This document shows, one piece after another, positions 10,866 to 19,489 of a DNA stretch of 64,000 nt; position 1 is the stretch's first letter, and every line of letters begins with the position of its first letter. The DNA lies in assembly GCF_004684905.1 (NCBI RefSeq), contig NZ_SRJC01000001.1, positions 806,001 through 870,000 of the forward strand. The letters are read 5' to 3'. Below the pieces are notes generated by a model. It was not told the DNA's origin and searched no databases. It saw only the letters and a list, made by a program, of their open reading frames with translations. Both the position numbers and the translations under genes were made by a program. The DNA comes from Halobacillus salinus (GTDB lineage Bacteria > Bacillota > Bacilli > Bacillales > Halobacillaceae).

Positions 10866-11621
10866 ATGCAGCGATATTTTATACCGGCGGAACATTGGAA
10901 TAAAGATTATGTGACGATAAAGGGGAAAGATGTTCATCATATTTCTCGAGTCATGCGAATGGAGATAGGCTCATCAATTGTATGTATTCACCCTCACGAT
11001 GGACCGGCATTAACCAAGATCGAGAACATCACAGAAGAGTCCATTTCCTGCAACATTGTCGAGTGGCTCGATGAGGATCGCGAGTTACCGGTAGATGTTA
11101 CCGTTGCACAGAGTCTTGGCAAAGGGGATAAGTTAGAGCTAGTCGTTCAAAAAGGCACGGAGCTCGGAGCAGCTCGGTTTATTCCATATGCCGCTGATCG
11201 GTCCGTAGCAAAATGGGACCATAAGAAAGCGAAGAAAAAAGTAGAACGTCTACAAAAGATCTCGAAGGAAGCAAGTGAGCAGTCAGAACGTTCTTTCATC
11301 CCGGAAGTCACTCCTCTACACTCTCTCAAAGAATTGATGGAGATAGAGGGTTATGATTGGTGCTTTTTCGGTTATGCTGACGAAGCGCGTCAACGTTCAT
11401 CAACTTCTCTCAAGACTCGGCTTTCAAAGGTGAAGACAGGTGATAAAGTGCTTGTCGTGTTTGGCCCGGAAGGTGGGTTTTCGGAGAACGAAGTACAACA
11501 GTTTCGTGCGTCCGGTTTCCTGTCCGTAAGACTAGGACCGAGAATCCTAAGGATGGAAACGGCTCCTTTTTACTTTTTGTCGAGCTTATCTTATCAACTC
11601 GAAGAAAATGAGGGAGACTAA
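10866..11621 (+). CDS. rsmE: 16S rRNA m3U1498 methyltransferase RsmE
   Basis: RsmE methylates U1498 of 16S rRNA at the decoding centre. It is a SPOUT-fold enzyme with an N-terminal PUA-like domain and the C-terminal knot, shown here by FGPEGGFSENEV near 199 and LGPRILRMETAP near 222. The 251 residues are full length. SD GGGTGAGAGG precedes the ATG, 10 bp after prmA. In B. subtilis the next gene is mtaB (tRNA methylthiotransferase); here it is deoC, so synteny breaks at this point. Confidence 0.95.
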   Translation: MQRYFIPAEHWNKDYVTIKGKDVHHISRVMRMEIGSSIVCIHPHDGPALTKIENITEESISCNIVEWLDEDRELPVDVTVAQSLGKGDKLELVVQKGTELGAARFIPYAADRSVAKWDHKKAKKKVERLQKISKEASEQSERSFIPEVTPLHSLKELMEIEGYDWCFFGYADEARQRSSTSLKTRLSKVKTGDKVLVVFGPEGGFSENEVQQFRASGFLSVRLGPRILRMETAPFYFLSSLSYQLEENEGD

Positions 11622-11662
11622 TCGGAAGTCCTCCAATTGTACTCGCAATTTATACGCTTTCA

Positions 11663-11671
11663 TGCTATGAT
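11663..11671 (+). promoter_or_regulatory. Extended -10 promoter candidate before deoC
   Basis: TGCTATGAT at 11663-11671 fits TG-N-TATGAT; no good -35 is seen. It lies in the 101-bp rsmE-deoC gap. Confidence 0.45.
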
Positions 11672-11722
11672 TGATTAAGAGGTACGGACAACTAAAAAGA
11701 TAAGAGAAGGGAAGATCTACAC

Positions 11723-12394
11723 ATGGAACAAAATCTTGCAAAGATGATTGACCATACACAGCTAAAGCCAGATACTCCAAAAGAAAAAATTCTTCAAATT
11801 TGTGAAGAGGCAAAAGAGCATAGTTTTGCTTCTGTCTGCGTGAATCCGCACTGGGTGAAAACTTCTTATGAACTTCTTAAAGATACAGATGTGAAAGTTT
11901 GTACAGTAATTGGCTTCGCACTAGGTGCGACTACAAAAGAAACAAAGGCATTCGAGACTCGCCAAGCAATCGAGCAGGGTGCAGAAGAAGTGGACATGGT
12001 TATCAATGTCGGTGAATTGAAATCTGGAAATACAGACGTCGTTCAGCAAGATATTGAAGCGGTTGTCCGTGAAGCAGAAGGTAAAGCCATTGTTAAGGTG
12101 ATCATCGAGACATCACTTCTTACCGAAGAAGAAAAAGTGAAAGCTTGTGAACTTGCTAAAGCAGCAGGAGCTGACTTCGTTAAGACATCTACAGGTTTCA
12201 ACGGAGGCGGAGCTACCGTTGAAGACATCAGTCTTATGCGTAAGACAGTAGGCCCTGAGATGGGTGTGAAGGCTTCTGGAGGCGTTCGTGACTATGACGG
12301 TGCCAAAGCAATGATCGAAGCAGGAGCGACGCGTATCGGAGCTAGCTCAGGAATTGCAATCATTAAAGGGGAACAAGGAACATCTGACTACTAA
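11723..12394 (+). CDS. deoC: Deoxyribose-phosphate aldolase
   Basis: DeoC cleaves 2-deoxyribose-5-phosphate to acetaldehyde and glyceraldehyde-3-phosphate in deoxynucleoside catabolism. The 223-residue class I aldolase has KVIIETSLL near 125 and the Schiff-base lysine in FVKTSTGF near 153, with the phosphate-binding KASGGVRD near 181 and IGASSG near 206. It stands alone between its own promoter and a strong terminator, away from the usual deoR-nupC-pdp genes. This is a departure from the B. subtilis order. Codon use looks like that of its neighbours. Confidence 0.95.
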   Translation: MEQNLAKMIDHTQLKPDTPKEKILQICEEAKEHSFASVCVNPHWVKTSYELLKDTDVKVCTVIGFALGATTKETKAFETRQAIEQGAEEVDMVINVGELKSGNTDVVQQDIEAVVREAEGKAIVKVIIETSLLTEEEKVKACELAKAAGADFVKTSTGFNGGGATVEDISLMRKTVGPEMGVKASGGVRDYDGAKAMIEAGATRIGASSGIAIIKGEQGTSDY

Positions 12395-12400
12395 GATAGG

Positions 12401-12440
12401 AAAGCCCGCTCATCATCTTACATGATGAGCGGGCTTTTTT
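12401..12440 (+). terminator. Strong terminator after deoC
   Basis: A perfect 16-bp stem: 12401-12416 pairs with 12422-12437 (core AAAGCCCGCTCATCAT) with a five-base loop, followed by T residues. Confidence 0.9.
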
Positions 12441-12480
12441 GATGGTATGATGATGGAAGAAGGAAGGGAGGGGGGACTTT

Positions 12481-13044
12481 ATGGAAAGACAAGATCATAT
12501 AAAGATGCATAGTTACCCAGGGATGGTGGCTGTAGTTGGTGTACATACCGAAGACGGGGTGAACTTTATGGCGGCGGGGTGGCACTCTTATTTGTCCATG
12601 GAACCTGCCATGTATGGTGTTGCGGTCGGACGAGAACGTTATACTTATCACCAGTTGAAGGATGCAGGCAGGTTCACAATCAATTTTCTCCCTTGGGAAC
12701 ACGCGGACTCCATTCAGTTCAGTGGTACTACATCAGGCTATACTATAGATAAAGGCGAGCGTATGGATTGGTACAGTAGTGATTCTACACTGCCTCTTTT
12801 AAAGGGGGCCTATTTAGCTTATGAATGTGATCTGAAGCAGATGGTACCTACAGGAGATCACGAATGGGTGGTTGGTGAGATCCGTACTTTTCATTATGAA
12901 GAAAATTTTTTCGCTCAAAACGGACTACCAGACTTTAAGAAATTGAATATTCCACTGTATCTCGGGCGCTCCACCTATCTGAAGCTGGATGAAACAACAG
13001 AGAAATTAGCAATCAATGAACCGAAACCTGACAAAAAAAGTTGA
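12481..13044 (+). CDS. Flavin reductase-like (FMN-binding) protein
   Basis: A 187-residue protein of the flavin reductase / FMN-binding split-barrel superfamily (DIM6/NTAB type). Visible features fit that fold: an N-terminal strand MVAVVGV, then [22 protein letters not shown] around 28-50, [19 protein letters not shown] around 53-72 and [11 protein letters not shown] near 128. The physiological electron donor and acceptor cannot be read from sequence. An unusually G-rich SD (AAGGGAGGGGGG) precedes the ATG. Its TGA stop overlaps the -35 box of the rpsU promoter. It follows deoC but is separated from it by a strong terminator. Confidence 0.8.
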   Translation: MERQDHIKMHSYPGMVAVVGVHTEDGVNFMAAGWHSYLSMEPAMYGVAVGRERYTYHQLKDAGRFTINFLPWEHADSIQFSGTTSGYTIDKGERMDWYSSDSTLPLLKGAYLAYECDLKQMVPTGDHEWVVGEIRTFHYEENFFAQNGLPDFKKLNIPLYLGRSTYLKLDETTEKLAINEPKPDKKS

Positions 13045-13069
13045 CCATATCAGAAGGTTATAATATAAT
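13041..13069 (+). promoter_or_regulatory. SigA promoter of rpsU
   Basis: TTGACC at 13041-13046, 17-bp spacer, perfect TATAAT at 13064-13069. An overlapping TATAAT at 13059-13064 has the wrong spacing. The -35 overlaps the stop codon of the upstream gene. Confidence 0.85.
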
Positions 13070-13077
13070 TGTCAAAG

Positions 13078-13096
13078 GTATGGGGCGTCCCCATAC
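13078..13096 (+). promoter_or_regulatory. 5'-leader hairpin of rpsU
   Basis: GTATGGGG (13078-13085), loop CGT, CCCCATAC (13089-13096). A perfect 8-bp stem that begins where transcription from the rpsU promoter should start. It may stabilise the message or take part in control by S21. No T-run follows, so it is not a terminator. Confidence 0.6.
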
Positions 13097-13136
13097 GAGA
13101 GAAACAGTTTTTGTGCTTCGGAGGGAGGGAAATTGC

Positions 13137-13310
13137 ATGTCAAATACAACTCGCGTTCGTAAAAACGAGTCTCTTGAAGATGCTCTTCGTCGCTTTAAGC
13201 GTAGTGTATCCAAAAGTGGTACATTAGCAGAATATCGTAAGCGTGAATATTACGATAAGCCTAGCGTACGCCGTAAGAAAAAGTCTGAGGCGGCTAGAAA
13301 GCGTAAGTAA
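13137..13310 (+). CDS. rpsU: 30S ribosomal protein S21
   Basis: A 57-residue, highly basic protein, [20 protein letters not shown] at the N-terminus and a Lys/Arg-rich tail ([13 protein letters not shown]), the standard S21. The ATG at 13137 is preceded by SD GGAGGGAGGG. The frame is open further upstream, but that reading would include the promoter and the leader hairpin. It is followed 19 bp later by yqeY, the conserved rpsU-yqeY pair. Confidence 0.97.
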   Translation: MSNTTRVRKNESLEDALRRFKRSVSKSGTLAEYRKREYYDKPSVRRKKKSEAARKRK

Positions 13311-13329
13311 TTAAAGAGGGTGAATCAAG

Positions 13330-13776
13330 ATGACGATTACAGAACGTCTCACCCAAGATATGAAGACGGCTATGAAAGCTCGCGATAAAGCAAAGCTTTC
13401 CACGATCCGTATGGTTCGTGCTTCGTTTCAAAACGAAGCGATTAAACTTGGGAAAGACTCATTATCTGAAGAAGAAGAAATGACTGTTTTATCTCGTGAG
13501 GTAAAGCAGAGGAAAGATTCCCTCCAAGAATTTAAAGAAGCTGGACGTGACGATCTTGTAGAAGGACTTCAGTTCGAACTTGAAGTTTTACAAGCATATA
13601 TGCCGAAACAGCTGACAAATGAAGAACTTGAACAAGTCGTTCAAGAAACTATTGAAGAAGTAGGCGCTACTACGAAGGCCGACATGGGTAAAGTCATGAC
13701 GGCTGTGATGCCGAAAGTGAAAGGTAAAGCGGACGGCTCACAAGTGAACAAGCTCGTACTTCAGCAATTATCTTAA
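13330..13776 (+). CDS. yqeY: GatB/YqeY domain protein
   Basis: The 148-residue YqeY family resembles the C-terminal tRNA-binding tail domain of GatB, the amidotransferase subunit, but stands alone; its role is not established. Landmarks are [36 protein letters not shown] near 27-42, [13 protein letters not shown] near 85 and the C-terminal [19 protein letters not shown]. Length equals B. subtilis YqeY. It is cotranscribed with rpsU and followed by a terminator. Confidence 0.93.
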   Translation: MTITERLTQDMKTAMKARDKAKLSTIRMVRASFQNEAIKLGKDSLSEEEEMTVLSREVKQRKDSLQEFKEAGRDDLVEGLQFELEVLQAYMPKQLTNEELEQVVQETIEEVGATTKADMGKVMTAVMPKVKGKADGSQVNKLVLQQLS

Positions 13777-13779
13777 ACT

Positions 13780-13815
13780 AAAGGCCTCTCTTTTGAACAA
13801 GAGAGGCCTTTTTAT
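13780..13815 (+). terminator. Terminator after yqeY
   Basis: A perfect 13-bp stem, AAAGGCCTCTCTT (13780-13792) with AAGAGAGGCCTTT (13799-13811), then T-rich sequence. Confidence 0.9.
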
Positions 13816-13856
13816 ATTACATAATCCAGCCGTTTTAAAAATTATTAAGCTTTTTC

Positions 13857-13885
13857 TGAAACAAAACATGGCTTTGAAACGTATA
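13857..13885 (+). promoter_or_regulatory. ECF (SigW-type) promoter of yqeZ-floA
   Basis: TGAAAC at 13857-13862, a 17-bp spacer and CGTATA at 13880-13885 match the SigW consensus (TGAAAC, CGTATA). The orthologous B. subtilis yqeZ-yqfAB operon belongs to the SigW envelope-stress regulon, so motif and context agree. Confidence 0.85.
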
Positions 13886-13928
13886 GGTACTAATCCATGG
13901 GTAAGCTACAAGAAGGAGGTGGCATAAT

Positions 13929-15287
13929 GTGAGAAAAGCGTTCAGAGTGAGATTCTTTACGCTTATGATGGCAGCAGCCCTTATTCTCTCTATTTTTCAG
14001 CTGTTACCAGAAGTTCTGGCAGATGGAGAGGGAGAGAGTGTGTACGTCATTCCCGTAGAAAATACAGTAGAGCGTGGATTAGCAGCGTTCTTGGAGCGGA
14101 CCACAACCGAAGCGATGGAAAATGGAGCAGACCACATCATTTTTGAAGTGAATACTCCTGGTGGTCGAGTAGATGCAGCTAGTGAAATTGCAGAGTTGTT
14201 TCAGGATCTTGATGTTCCCAATACTGCGTTTGTCACAAGCCAGGCTCTTTCTGCAGGGTCTTATATCGCATTAAATACCGATCAAATCTATATGAAGCCT
14301 CAAGCAACAATGGGAGCATCTGGTGTTATTAATTCTGATGGCACAGCTGCCGATAAGAAAGCGCAATCGGCTTGGATTTCTTCCATGGTTGCAGCTGCGG
14401 AGGCGGGTGGTCGTGATCCTGTTTATGCAAGGGCGATGGCTGACCCTGATGTTGATTTGCCAGAGTATGGTGCGGGAAAAGGCGCTTTCTTGACCCTCGG
14501 CCCCAATGATGCGTTGGAAGTGGGGTATGCAGAAGGAGTTGTCGAAGATCGTACCGAATTACTTAATGAGCTGAATCTATCCGATGCGACTATTGTAGAA
14601 GAGTCCCCTACCGCTGCGGAGAATTTGGCAAGGTTCCTGACAGATCCAGTAGTCATCCCTATTTTGCTTTCGATTGCAAGCTTGGGACTAGTGGTTGAGT
14701 TGTATTCACCTGGTTTCGGTATCCCGGGGATTATGGGATTACTTGCTCTTGTGCTCTTCTTCTATGGTCATATCGTTGCGGGGCTTGCAGGCTACGAAGC
14801 GATCATCCTATTAATATTAGGGATCGGGCTTGTTATTGCTGAACTGTTCTTACCTGGTGGGATAGCTGGAATAGCTGGAATTGTAGCAATTGTTGCTTCC
14901 CTTATGCTTTCATCAGCCGATATGGGACATATGGCTATGAGCATAGGCATTGCTCTGATTGTGACAATTGTAATTTCCGTTATTCTATTCAAGACAATGG
15001 GCTTAGAACGAGGGTTCTTCCGCCACATCATTTTGAATGACTCTACCTCTACAGAAAAAGGGTACGTGTCCCAGGCGAATAGGCTTGAGCTTATCGGATT
15101 AGAAGGTACAACGATTACGCCGCTGCGTCCTGCTGGAACTGCTGAATTTGATGACGAGCGTTTGGACGTAGTATCAGAAGGTGGATTTATCGGACCTTCC
15201 AGTAGAGTCAAAATAGTCAAAACGGAAGGAACGAGAATTGTAGTTAGACAGATGAAAACGAACCATGACAAGGAGGAAGTCGAATGA
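13929..15287 (+). CDS. yqeZ: Long NfeD-type membrane serine protease (ClpP-class)
   Basis: Long NfeD proteins pair a ClpP-like serine protease with membrane helices and a C-terminal OB-fold; they operate with flotillin/stomatin partners in membrane microdomains. Here a signal peptide (1-31, ending VLA), the protease domain with nucleophile in [11 protein letters not shown] (Ser near 109) and a lysine-rich ADKKAQ near 140, four or five membrane helices at about 233-345 and the OB region at about 375-440. The start is GTG (13929) after SD AAGGAGGTGG. The 452 residues are close to B. subtilis YqeZ. It overlaps floA by 4 bp. Confidence 0.93.
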   Translation: MRKAFRVRFFTLMMAAALILSIFQLLPEVLADGEGESVYVIPVENTVERGLAAFLERTTTEAMENGADHIIFEVNTPGGRVDAASEIAELFQDLDVPNTAFVTSQALSAGSYIALNTDQIYMKPQATMGASGVINSDGTAADKKAQSAWISSMVAAAEAGGRDPVYARAMADPDVDLPEYGAGKGAFLTLGPNDALEVGYAEGVVEDRTELLNELNLSDATIVEESPTAAENLARFLTDPVVIPILLSIASLGLVVELYSPGFGIPGIMGLLALVLFFYGHIVAGLAGYEAIILLILGIGLVIAELFLPGGIAGIAGIVAIVASLMLSSADMGHMAMSIGIALIVTIVISVILFKTMGLERGFFRHIILNDSTSTEKGYVSQANRLELIGLEGTTITPLRPAGTAEFDDERLDVVSEGGFIGPSSRVKIVKTEGTRIVVRQMKTNHDKEEVE

Positions 15288-16270
15288 CATTGGAACAACT
15301 CATGCCAATCATTATTGTCGGTATTATCATTATTGTGCTCGCCGTACTATTTACTTTTATTCCAGTTATGCTCTGGATCAGTGCTTTAGCAGCTGGGGTA
15401 CGCATAAATATTTTCACACTGGTGGGAATGCGTCTTAGACGAGTCATCCCGTCCCGTGTAATCAACCCGTTAATCAAAGCTCATAAAGCAGGAGTGAATG
15501 TAGATACCAACCAATTGGAAAGTCACTATTTAGCCGGGGGTAACGTAGACAGAGTGGTCAACGCATTGATTGCAGCTCAGCGGGCAAATATTGAGCTGAG
15601 TTTCGAACGATGTGCCGCTATCGATTTGGCAGGCCGTGACGTACTAGAAGCTGTCCAAATGAGTGTAAACCCGAAAGTAATTGAAACGCCGTTCATTGCC
15701 GGTGTAGCGATGGATGGTATTGAAGTAAAAGCGAAAGCTAGGATTACGGTTCGCGCAAATATCGACCGACTAGTCGGTGGTGCGGGTGAGGATACGGTTA
15801 TTGCTCGTGTCGGTGAAGGAATCGTATCTACGATTGGTTCAAGTAAAAACCATAATAAAGTACTTGAAAACCCTGATTTGATCTCTCAAAATGTATTAGG
15901 AAAAGGTCTGGATGCAGGGACAGCCTTCGAAATTCTGTCTATTGATATTGCAGACATCGATATCGGCAAAAACATCGGGGCAATCCTACAGACTGACCAA
16001 GCCGAAGCGGACAAGAACATTGCACAAGCGAAAGCCGAAGAGCGTCGAGCTATGGCGATCGCACAAGAACAAGAAATGCGTGCCCGCGTACAAGAAATGC
16101 AGGCGAAAGTTGTGGAAGCGGAAGCAGAAGTTCCGCAGGCTCTTGCTGAAGCATTGCGTTCAGGAAAAATGGGTGTCATGGATTATATGAACTATCAGAA
16201 CATCAATGCAGATACCGATATGAGAAACACGATCGGAAAACCTCAGACGGAAGAAGAAGAGGATAAATAA
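15284..16270 (+). CDS. floA: Flotillin-like protein FloA
   Basis: FloA organises lipid-raft-like membrane domains. The 328 residues show an N-terminal hydrophobic hairpin at about 5-45, the SPFH/band-7 domain, and an Ala/Glu-rich coiled coil at about 235-290 ([21 protein letters not shown]). B. subtilis FloA is 331 residues. It overlaps yqeZ by 4 bp, so the NfeD partner and the flotillin are translationally coupled. Both lie behind the SigW-type promoter at 13857. Confidence 0.96.
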   Translation: MTLEQLMPIIIVGIIIIVLAVLFTFIPVMLWISALAAGVRINIFTLVGMRLRRVIPSRVINPLIKAHKAGVNVDTNQLESHYLAGGNVDRVVNALIAAQRANIELSFERCAAIDLAGRDVLEAVQMSVNPKVIETPFIAGVAMDGIEVKAKARITVRANIDRLVGGAGEDTVIARVGEGIVSTIGSSKNHNKVLENPDLISQNVLGKGLDAGTAFEILSIDIADIDIGKNIGAILQTDQAEADKNIAQAKAEERRAMAIAQEQEMRARVQEMQAKVVEAEAEVPQALAEALRSGKMGVMDYMNYQNINADTDMRNTIGKPQTEEEEDK

Positions 16271-16297
16271 TCCATAAGCAGATAAAGGAGAATGCTC

Positions 16298-16801
16298 ATG
16301 GAAGGCTTGATTGAGTTTATATTCGGTAATATTTTCATAATCGCTATTGTGGTCGGCGGTATCATCAGTTGGTTCAGCAGAGTGATGGGTGGAGATGACG
16401 AACGGGAAACTACGAGAATGCCATCCGGTCCCATGCAGCAGCCGGCAGATACCCCTCCGCAAAAAGTTGAATCACAACCACCTCGATCTTCATCAGGGGA
16501 AGATCGATTAAGAGATTATTACGAAAAAAAGAAAGATACATTAGCAAAGGCCAAGAATGAGCAAGAAATTGGCGGTGGATCTAGTTATGAGACACCTAAT
16601 CAAGACATTTACACGAACCCCTTTGAACAAGAGGAACAACTACAGGCTGAACGGAAAAAGACACAGCCCGTGTCGCCTGTCTCACAACTTAATATTAAAG
16701 ATTGGGACCGTAAGCGATTAGCAGAAGGTGTGGTCATGGCAGAAATCCTTGGCCCTCCCCGTGCTCACAAGCCTCACAGTTCCAATCCGAGAAAAAGATA
16801 A
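16298..16801 (+). CDS. Third gene of flotillin operon, membrane-anchored, YqfB position
   Basis: A 167-residue protein with one N-terminal membrane helix (about 4-25, GLIEFIFGNIFIIAIVVGGI) and a long charged, Pro/Gln/Glu-rich cytoplasmic tail with probable disorder. It has no enzyme motif that I recognise. Its place after floA equals B. subtilis yqfB, so it may be an accessory of the flotillin complex; that is inferred from position only. I chose ATG 16298 rather than 16292, because the SD AAAGGAG ends at 16290, giving 7-nt spacing. A perfect terminator follows. Confidence 0.7.
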   Translation: MEGLIEFIFGNIFIIAIVVGGIISWFSRVMGGDDERETTRMPSGPMQQPADTPPQKVESQPPRSSSGEDRLRDYYEKKKDTLAKAKNEQEIGGGSSYETPNQDIYTNPFEQEEQLQAERKKTQPVSPVSQLNIKDWDRKRLAEGVVMAEILGPPRAHKPHSSNPRKR

Positions 16802-16802
16802 C

Positions 16803-16843
16803 AAAAGGCACGAATTGTAGTGATACAATTCGTGCCTTTTTCG
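16803..16843 (+). terminator. Terminator of the yqeZ-floA operon
   Basis: A perfect 17-bp stem (16803-16819 with 16824-16840), GTGA loop and a terminal T-run. It closes the flotillin operon. Confidence 0.92.
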
Positions 16844-16871
16844 TATAAATACAGAGAGAGGGGGAAGTCGA

Positions 16872-17159
16872 ATGGCAAAATGGCAGCAAAACATACGGGC
16901 GTGGATCGGTCGTTACTTCGATTTACCTTCTGACGTGATGCTCGATCTTCCTAGAATAACGACGATCGGGTCCATTCATGTGTACATAGAAAACCATACC
17001 GGACTTCTGCATTTCTCAGATAACGAGATCCGGATTCAATACAAAAAGGGTCAAGTCCGTATTTTGGGTTCGGGACTTGGTATAAAGATGATGTTGAAGG
17101 AAGAATTGCTACTAGAAGGGGAACTGAAGTCCGTTGAATTTCTCCCGGACGGACAATAG
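16872..17159 (+). CDS. yqfC: Sporulation protein YqfC
   Basis: A 95-residue YqfC/YabP-family protein (DUF1429-like beta fold). Landmarks are DLPSDVMLDLPRITTIG near 18-34, YIENHTGLLHFSDNEIRI and GLGIKMML. In B. subtilis yqfC and yqfD form a mother-cell SigE operon, and loss of yqfC affects sporulation. SD AGGGGGAAG precedes the ATG. yqfD begins about 10 bp after its stop. No clear SigE promoter is visible in the 30 bp between the previous terminator and the gene. Confidence 0.92.
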   Translation: MAKWQQNIRAWIGRYFDLPSDVMLDLPRITTIGSIHVYIENHTGLLHFSDNEIRIQYKKGQVRILGSGLGIKMMLKEELLLEGELKSVEFLPDGQ

Positions 17160-17167
17160 GAGGTGAA

Positions 17168-18352
17168 ATGATGGGGAACCAGCACGACTTCTATCAAGGC
17201 ACAATGAATATTAGGTTGAAGGGAAGCCTGATTGAACCTTTCCTTCATGCGTGTACAAGGCAAGGTTGTCAGCTCAGCCGTGTAAGAAGGATCGGTGATG
17301 ATGAAGTCGTCTTGACGATCCGTTTGCGCGACTGGCCGATCATGAGGAAACTAAGGAAGAAATATAGGTGTAAGATTGAGATAATCGATGGGAAAGGCGT
17401 TCCCTTCCTTGTTAAGAGAATGGTGAAGAAGACGTCTCTTCTTCTTTCATTTATAGCAGCGGTTATCTTTATTTTTGTTCTTGCTAACACATTATGGTCC
17501 ATTGAAGTGAAAGGATTGAGTCCAGAGTTAGAAGCAAGTGTTGAGAAGAAGCTCAAGTCTTATGGTGTTTATCCAGGAAAGCTTACAATTGGCATGGATG
17601 ACCCGATTGAAATACAGTCCAAACTCCTCGATGATATTCCGGATTTATTGTGGGTAGGCGTTAAGAAGCAAGGGACGAGCTATCACTTATACGGTGTTGA
17701 GAAAACCAGGCAGGATCTTGATGAGAATGACCGTCCGAGTTATCTAGTTGCGACCAAAAAAGGAATGGTGATCCGCTCCTTCATAAAGAAAGGTAGACCG
17801 CTCGTTTCTGTGTATGACATCGTGAAAAAAGGACAACCACTGGCGACAGGGGAATTAGTGGAGGAGGGTGATGTGTTTGTCCATACAGAAGGAGAAGTGA
17901 TTGCGGAGACCTGGTACAAAGCAGAACAGCAACTCCCATTAAAGCACATACTTGATTTAACGAGTGGAGAAGCTAATTATAGTTATGGGTTGAAAATTGG
18001 CTCATTCAAACTTCCGCTTTGGGGATGGTGGAAGTCTGATGAAGGCAAGGTCAGAGAAGAGGAAGTTGTAACGGATTGGAATGTGAGAGATTGGACATTA
18101 CCAATCCAGTGGCAGAAGAAAACAGCTTTCCAAATCGATCGTGTTTCTTTCAACCAATCGAAGAAGGAACTCCAAGAAATAGGCGCAAAAACGGCAAGAC
18201 GAAGCCTTTTGCAACAGTTGGGTGAAGACGCTGCCATTAAGGATGAAAAAGTTTTGCACCTAGGTGAGGAGCATGGTAAAGTAAAATTAATCCTATTATT
18301 TAAAGTTCATGAAAATATAGCAGAAACAAAGTATATTAGCCAAGGAGATTGA
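17168..18352 (+). CDS. yqfD: Sporulation membrane protein YqfD
   Basis: A 394-residue protein of the YqfD family required for efficient sporulation. An N-terminal soluble region is followed by one strong membrane helix at about 82-103 (LLLSFIAAVIFIFVLANTLW) and a large presumably extracytoplasmic domain. Two adjacent ATGs exist, at 17168 and 17171. The SD core GGAGG at 17159-17163 fits 17171 better (7-nt spacing), so the first Met may not be used. The gene follows yqfC by about 10 bp and ends 2 bp before the phoH start, so phoH may be read from this transcript too. Confidence 0.92.
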   Translation: MMGNQHDFYQGTMNIRLKGSLIEPFLHACTRQGCQLSRVRRIGDDEVVLTIRLRDWPIMRKLRKKYRCKIEIIDGKGVPFLVKRMVKKTSLLLSFIAAVIFIFVLANTLWSIEVKGLSPELEASVEKKLKSYGVYPGKLTIGMDDPIEIQSKLLDDIPDLLWVGVKKQGTSYHLYGVEKTRQDLDENDRPSYLVATKKGMVIRSFIKKGRPLVSVYDIVKKGQPLATGELVEEGDVFVHTEGEVIAETWYKAEQQLPLKHILDLTSGEANYSYGLKIGSFKLPLWGWWKSDEGKVREEEVVTDWNVRDWTLPIQWQKKTAFQIDRVSFNQSKKELQEIGAKTARRSLLQQLGEDAAIKDEKVLHLGEEHGKVKLILLFKVHENIAETKYISQGD

Positions 18353-18354
18353 GT

Positions 18355-19317
18355 ATGCCTGAAGACTTGAAGACCATTGATATCCAATTAGATAATACGA
18401 CCGAAGCGTTAGCATTATTCGGGACAGAAGATAGAAATTTGAAGCAGATTGAAGAGCAGTTGAAAGTGACGATCATTTCAAGAGGTGAGCATGTACGCGT
18501 ATCTGGACCGACGGAACATGTGAAGCTTGTCGAAGGTATTCTAATGTCCGTACTCAACTTGATCCGAAAAGGATTGACCATCACAGAGCGGGACATCGTG
18601 TACGCTGTAGAGCTTGCTAAAAAAGGAAAAATCAATCAATTCGAAGCGCTTTTCGAGGATGAAATTACTCGCAATGCAAAAGGCAAGTCCATCCGGGTGA
18701 AGACGCTCGGTCAGAGAAATTATGTTTCTGCCATCAAAAACAATGATTTAGTATTCGGTATCGGCCCTGCTGGTACAGGTAAGACGTACTTAGCCGTTGT
18801 TATGGCTGTCAATGCACTTAAGAATGGTGAAGTGAAGCGTATCATATTAACTCGCCCTGCCGTTGAAGCAGGAGAAAGTCTCGGCTTCCTCCCGGGAGAT
18901 TTGAAAGAAAAGGTCGACCCTTATCTTCGTCCACTATATGATTCCCTTCATGACGTGTTCGGTGCGGAGCACACGGCGCGATTAATTGATAGAGGAACCA
19001 TTGAAATTGCTCCACTTGCTTATATGAGGGGGCGCACTCTGGATGATGCTTTTGCTATACTAGATGAAGCGCAGAACACCACTCCAGAGCAGATGAAGAT
19101 GTTTCTGACACGACTCGGATTTGGATCTAAGATGATTATCACCGGTGATATTACTCAAGTAGACCTTCCTAAGGGAGTCAAATCCGGTTTGAAAGTAGCG
19201 GAAGAAAAACTAGGTAGAGTGAAAGGCTCCGAGTTTATTCACTTAGAACAATCTGATGTTGTAAGGCACCCACTTGTGCAACGGATAATAGACGCATATG
19301 AAGGTGGAGGAGAGTAA
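18355..19317 (+). CDS. phoH: PhoH family ATPase
   Basis: PhoH proteins are P-loop ATPases linked to RNA metabolism, often beside ybeY. The 320 residues carry an N-terminal KH-like segment, Walker A GPAGTGKT at about 139-146 and Walker B FAILDEAQN near 230. The chosen start is ATG 18355 (MPEDLKTID), 7 nt after GGAG at 18344-18347; a TTG at 18349 is in frame but too close to the SD. B. subtilis PhoH is 319 residues. Despite the name, no PhoP box is visible before it here. Confidence 0.94.
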   Translation: MPEDLKTIDIQLDNTTEALALFGTEDRNLKQIEEQLKVTIISRGEHVRVSGPTEHVKLVEGILMSVLNLIRKGLTITERDIVYAVELAKKGKINQFEALFEDEITRNAKGKSIRVKTLGQRNYVSAIKNNDLVFGIGPAGTGKTYLAVVMAVNALKNGEVKRIILTRPAVEAGESLGFLPGDLKEKVDPYLRPLYDSLHDVFGAEHTARLIDRGTIEIAPLAYMRGRTLDDAFAILDEAQNTTPEQMKMFLTRLGFGSKMIITGDITQVDLPKGVKSGLKVAEEKLGRVKGSEFIHLEQSDVVRHPLVQRIIDAYEGGGE

Positions 19318-19341
19318 GGCCCAGTAATTTGGGCCTTTTTG
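19316..19341 (+). terminator. Terminator after phoH
   Basis: AAGGCCCA (19316-19323) pairs with TGGGCCTT (19330-19337), followed by TTTTTG. The remaining 148 bp before pgpH contain a small GCTGA/TCAGC hairpin near 19388-19401 and no clear promoter. Confidence 0.8.
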
Positions 19342-19489
19342 TTTCGTTAAGGGATTGTTCCGTAGATAGGTGTAAGACCTGATATGCTGACTATTCAGCA
19401 GGACAGATAGGTACTTCGCTTTGCTCTAGTATGCGGACCTAGTTGTACAAGTTCTCTGGTTAAGGAAAATAACTTAATGGGGTGTAATT

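Noticed and set aside
14792-15298. 168-codon minus-strand frame
   Set aside because: Antisense of yqeZ; low-complexity Ser/Ile composition and no start signals.
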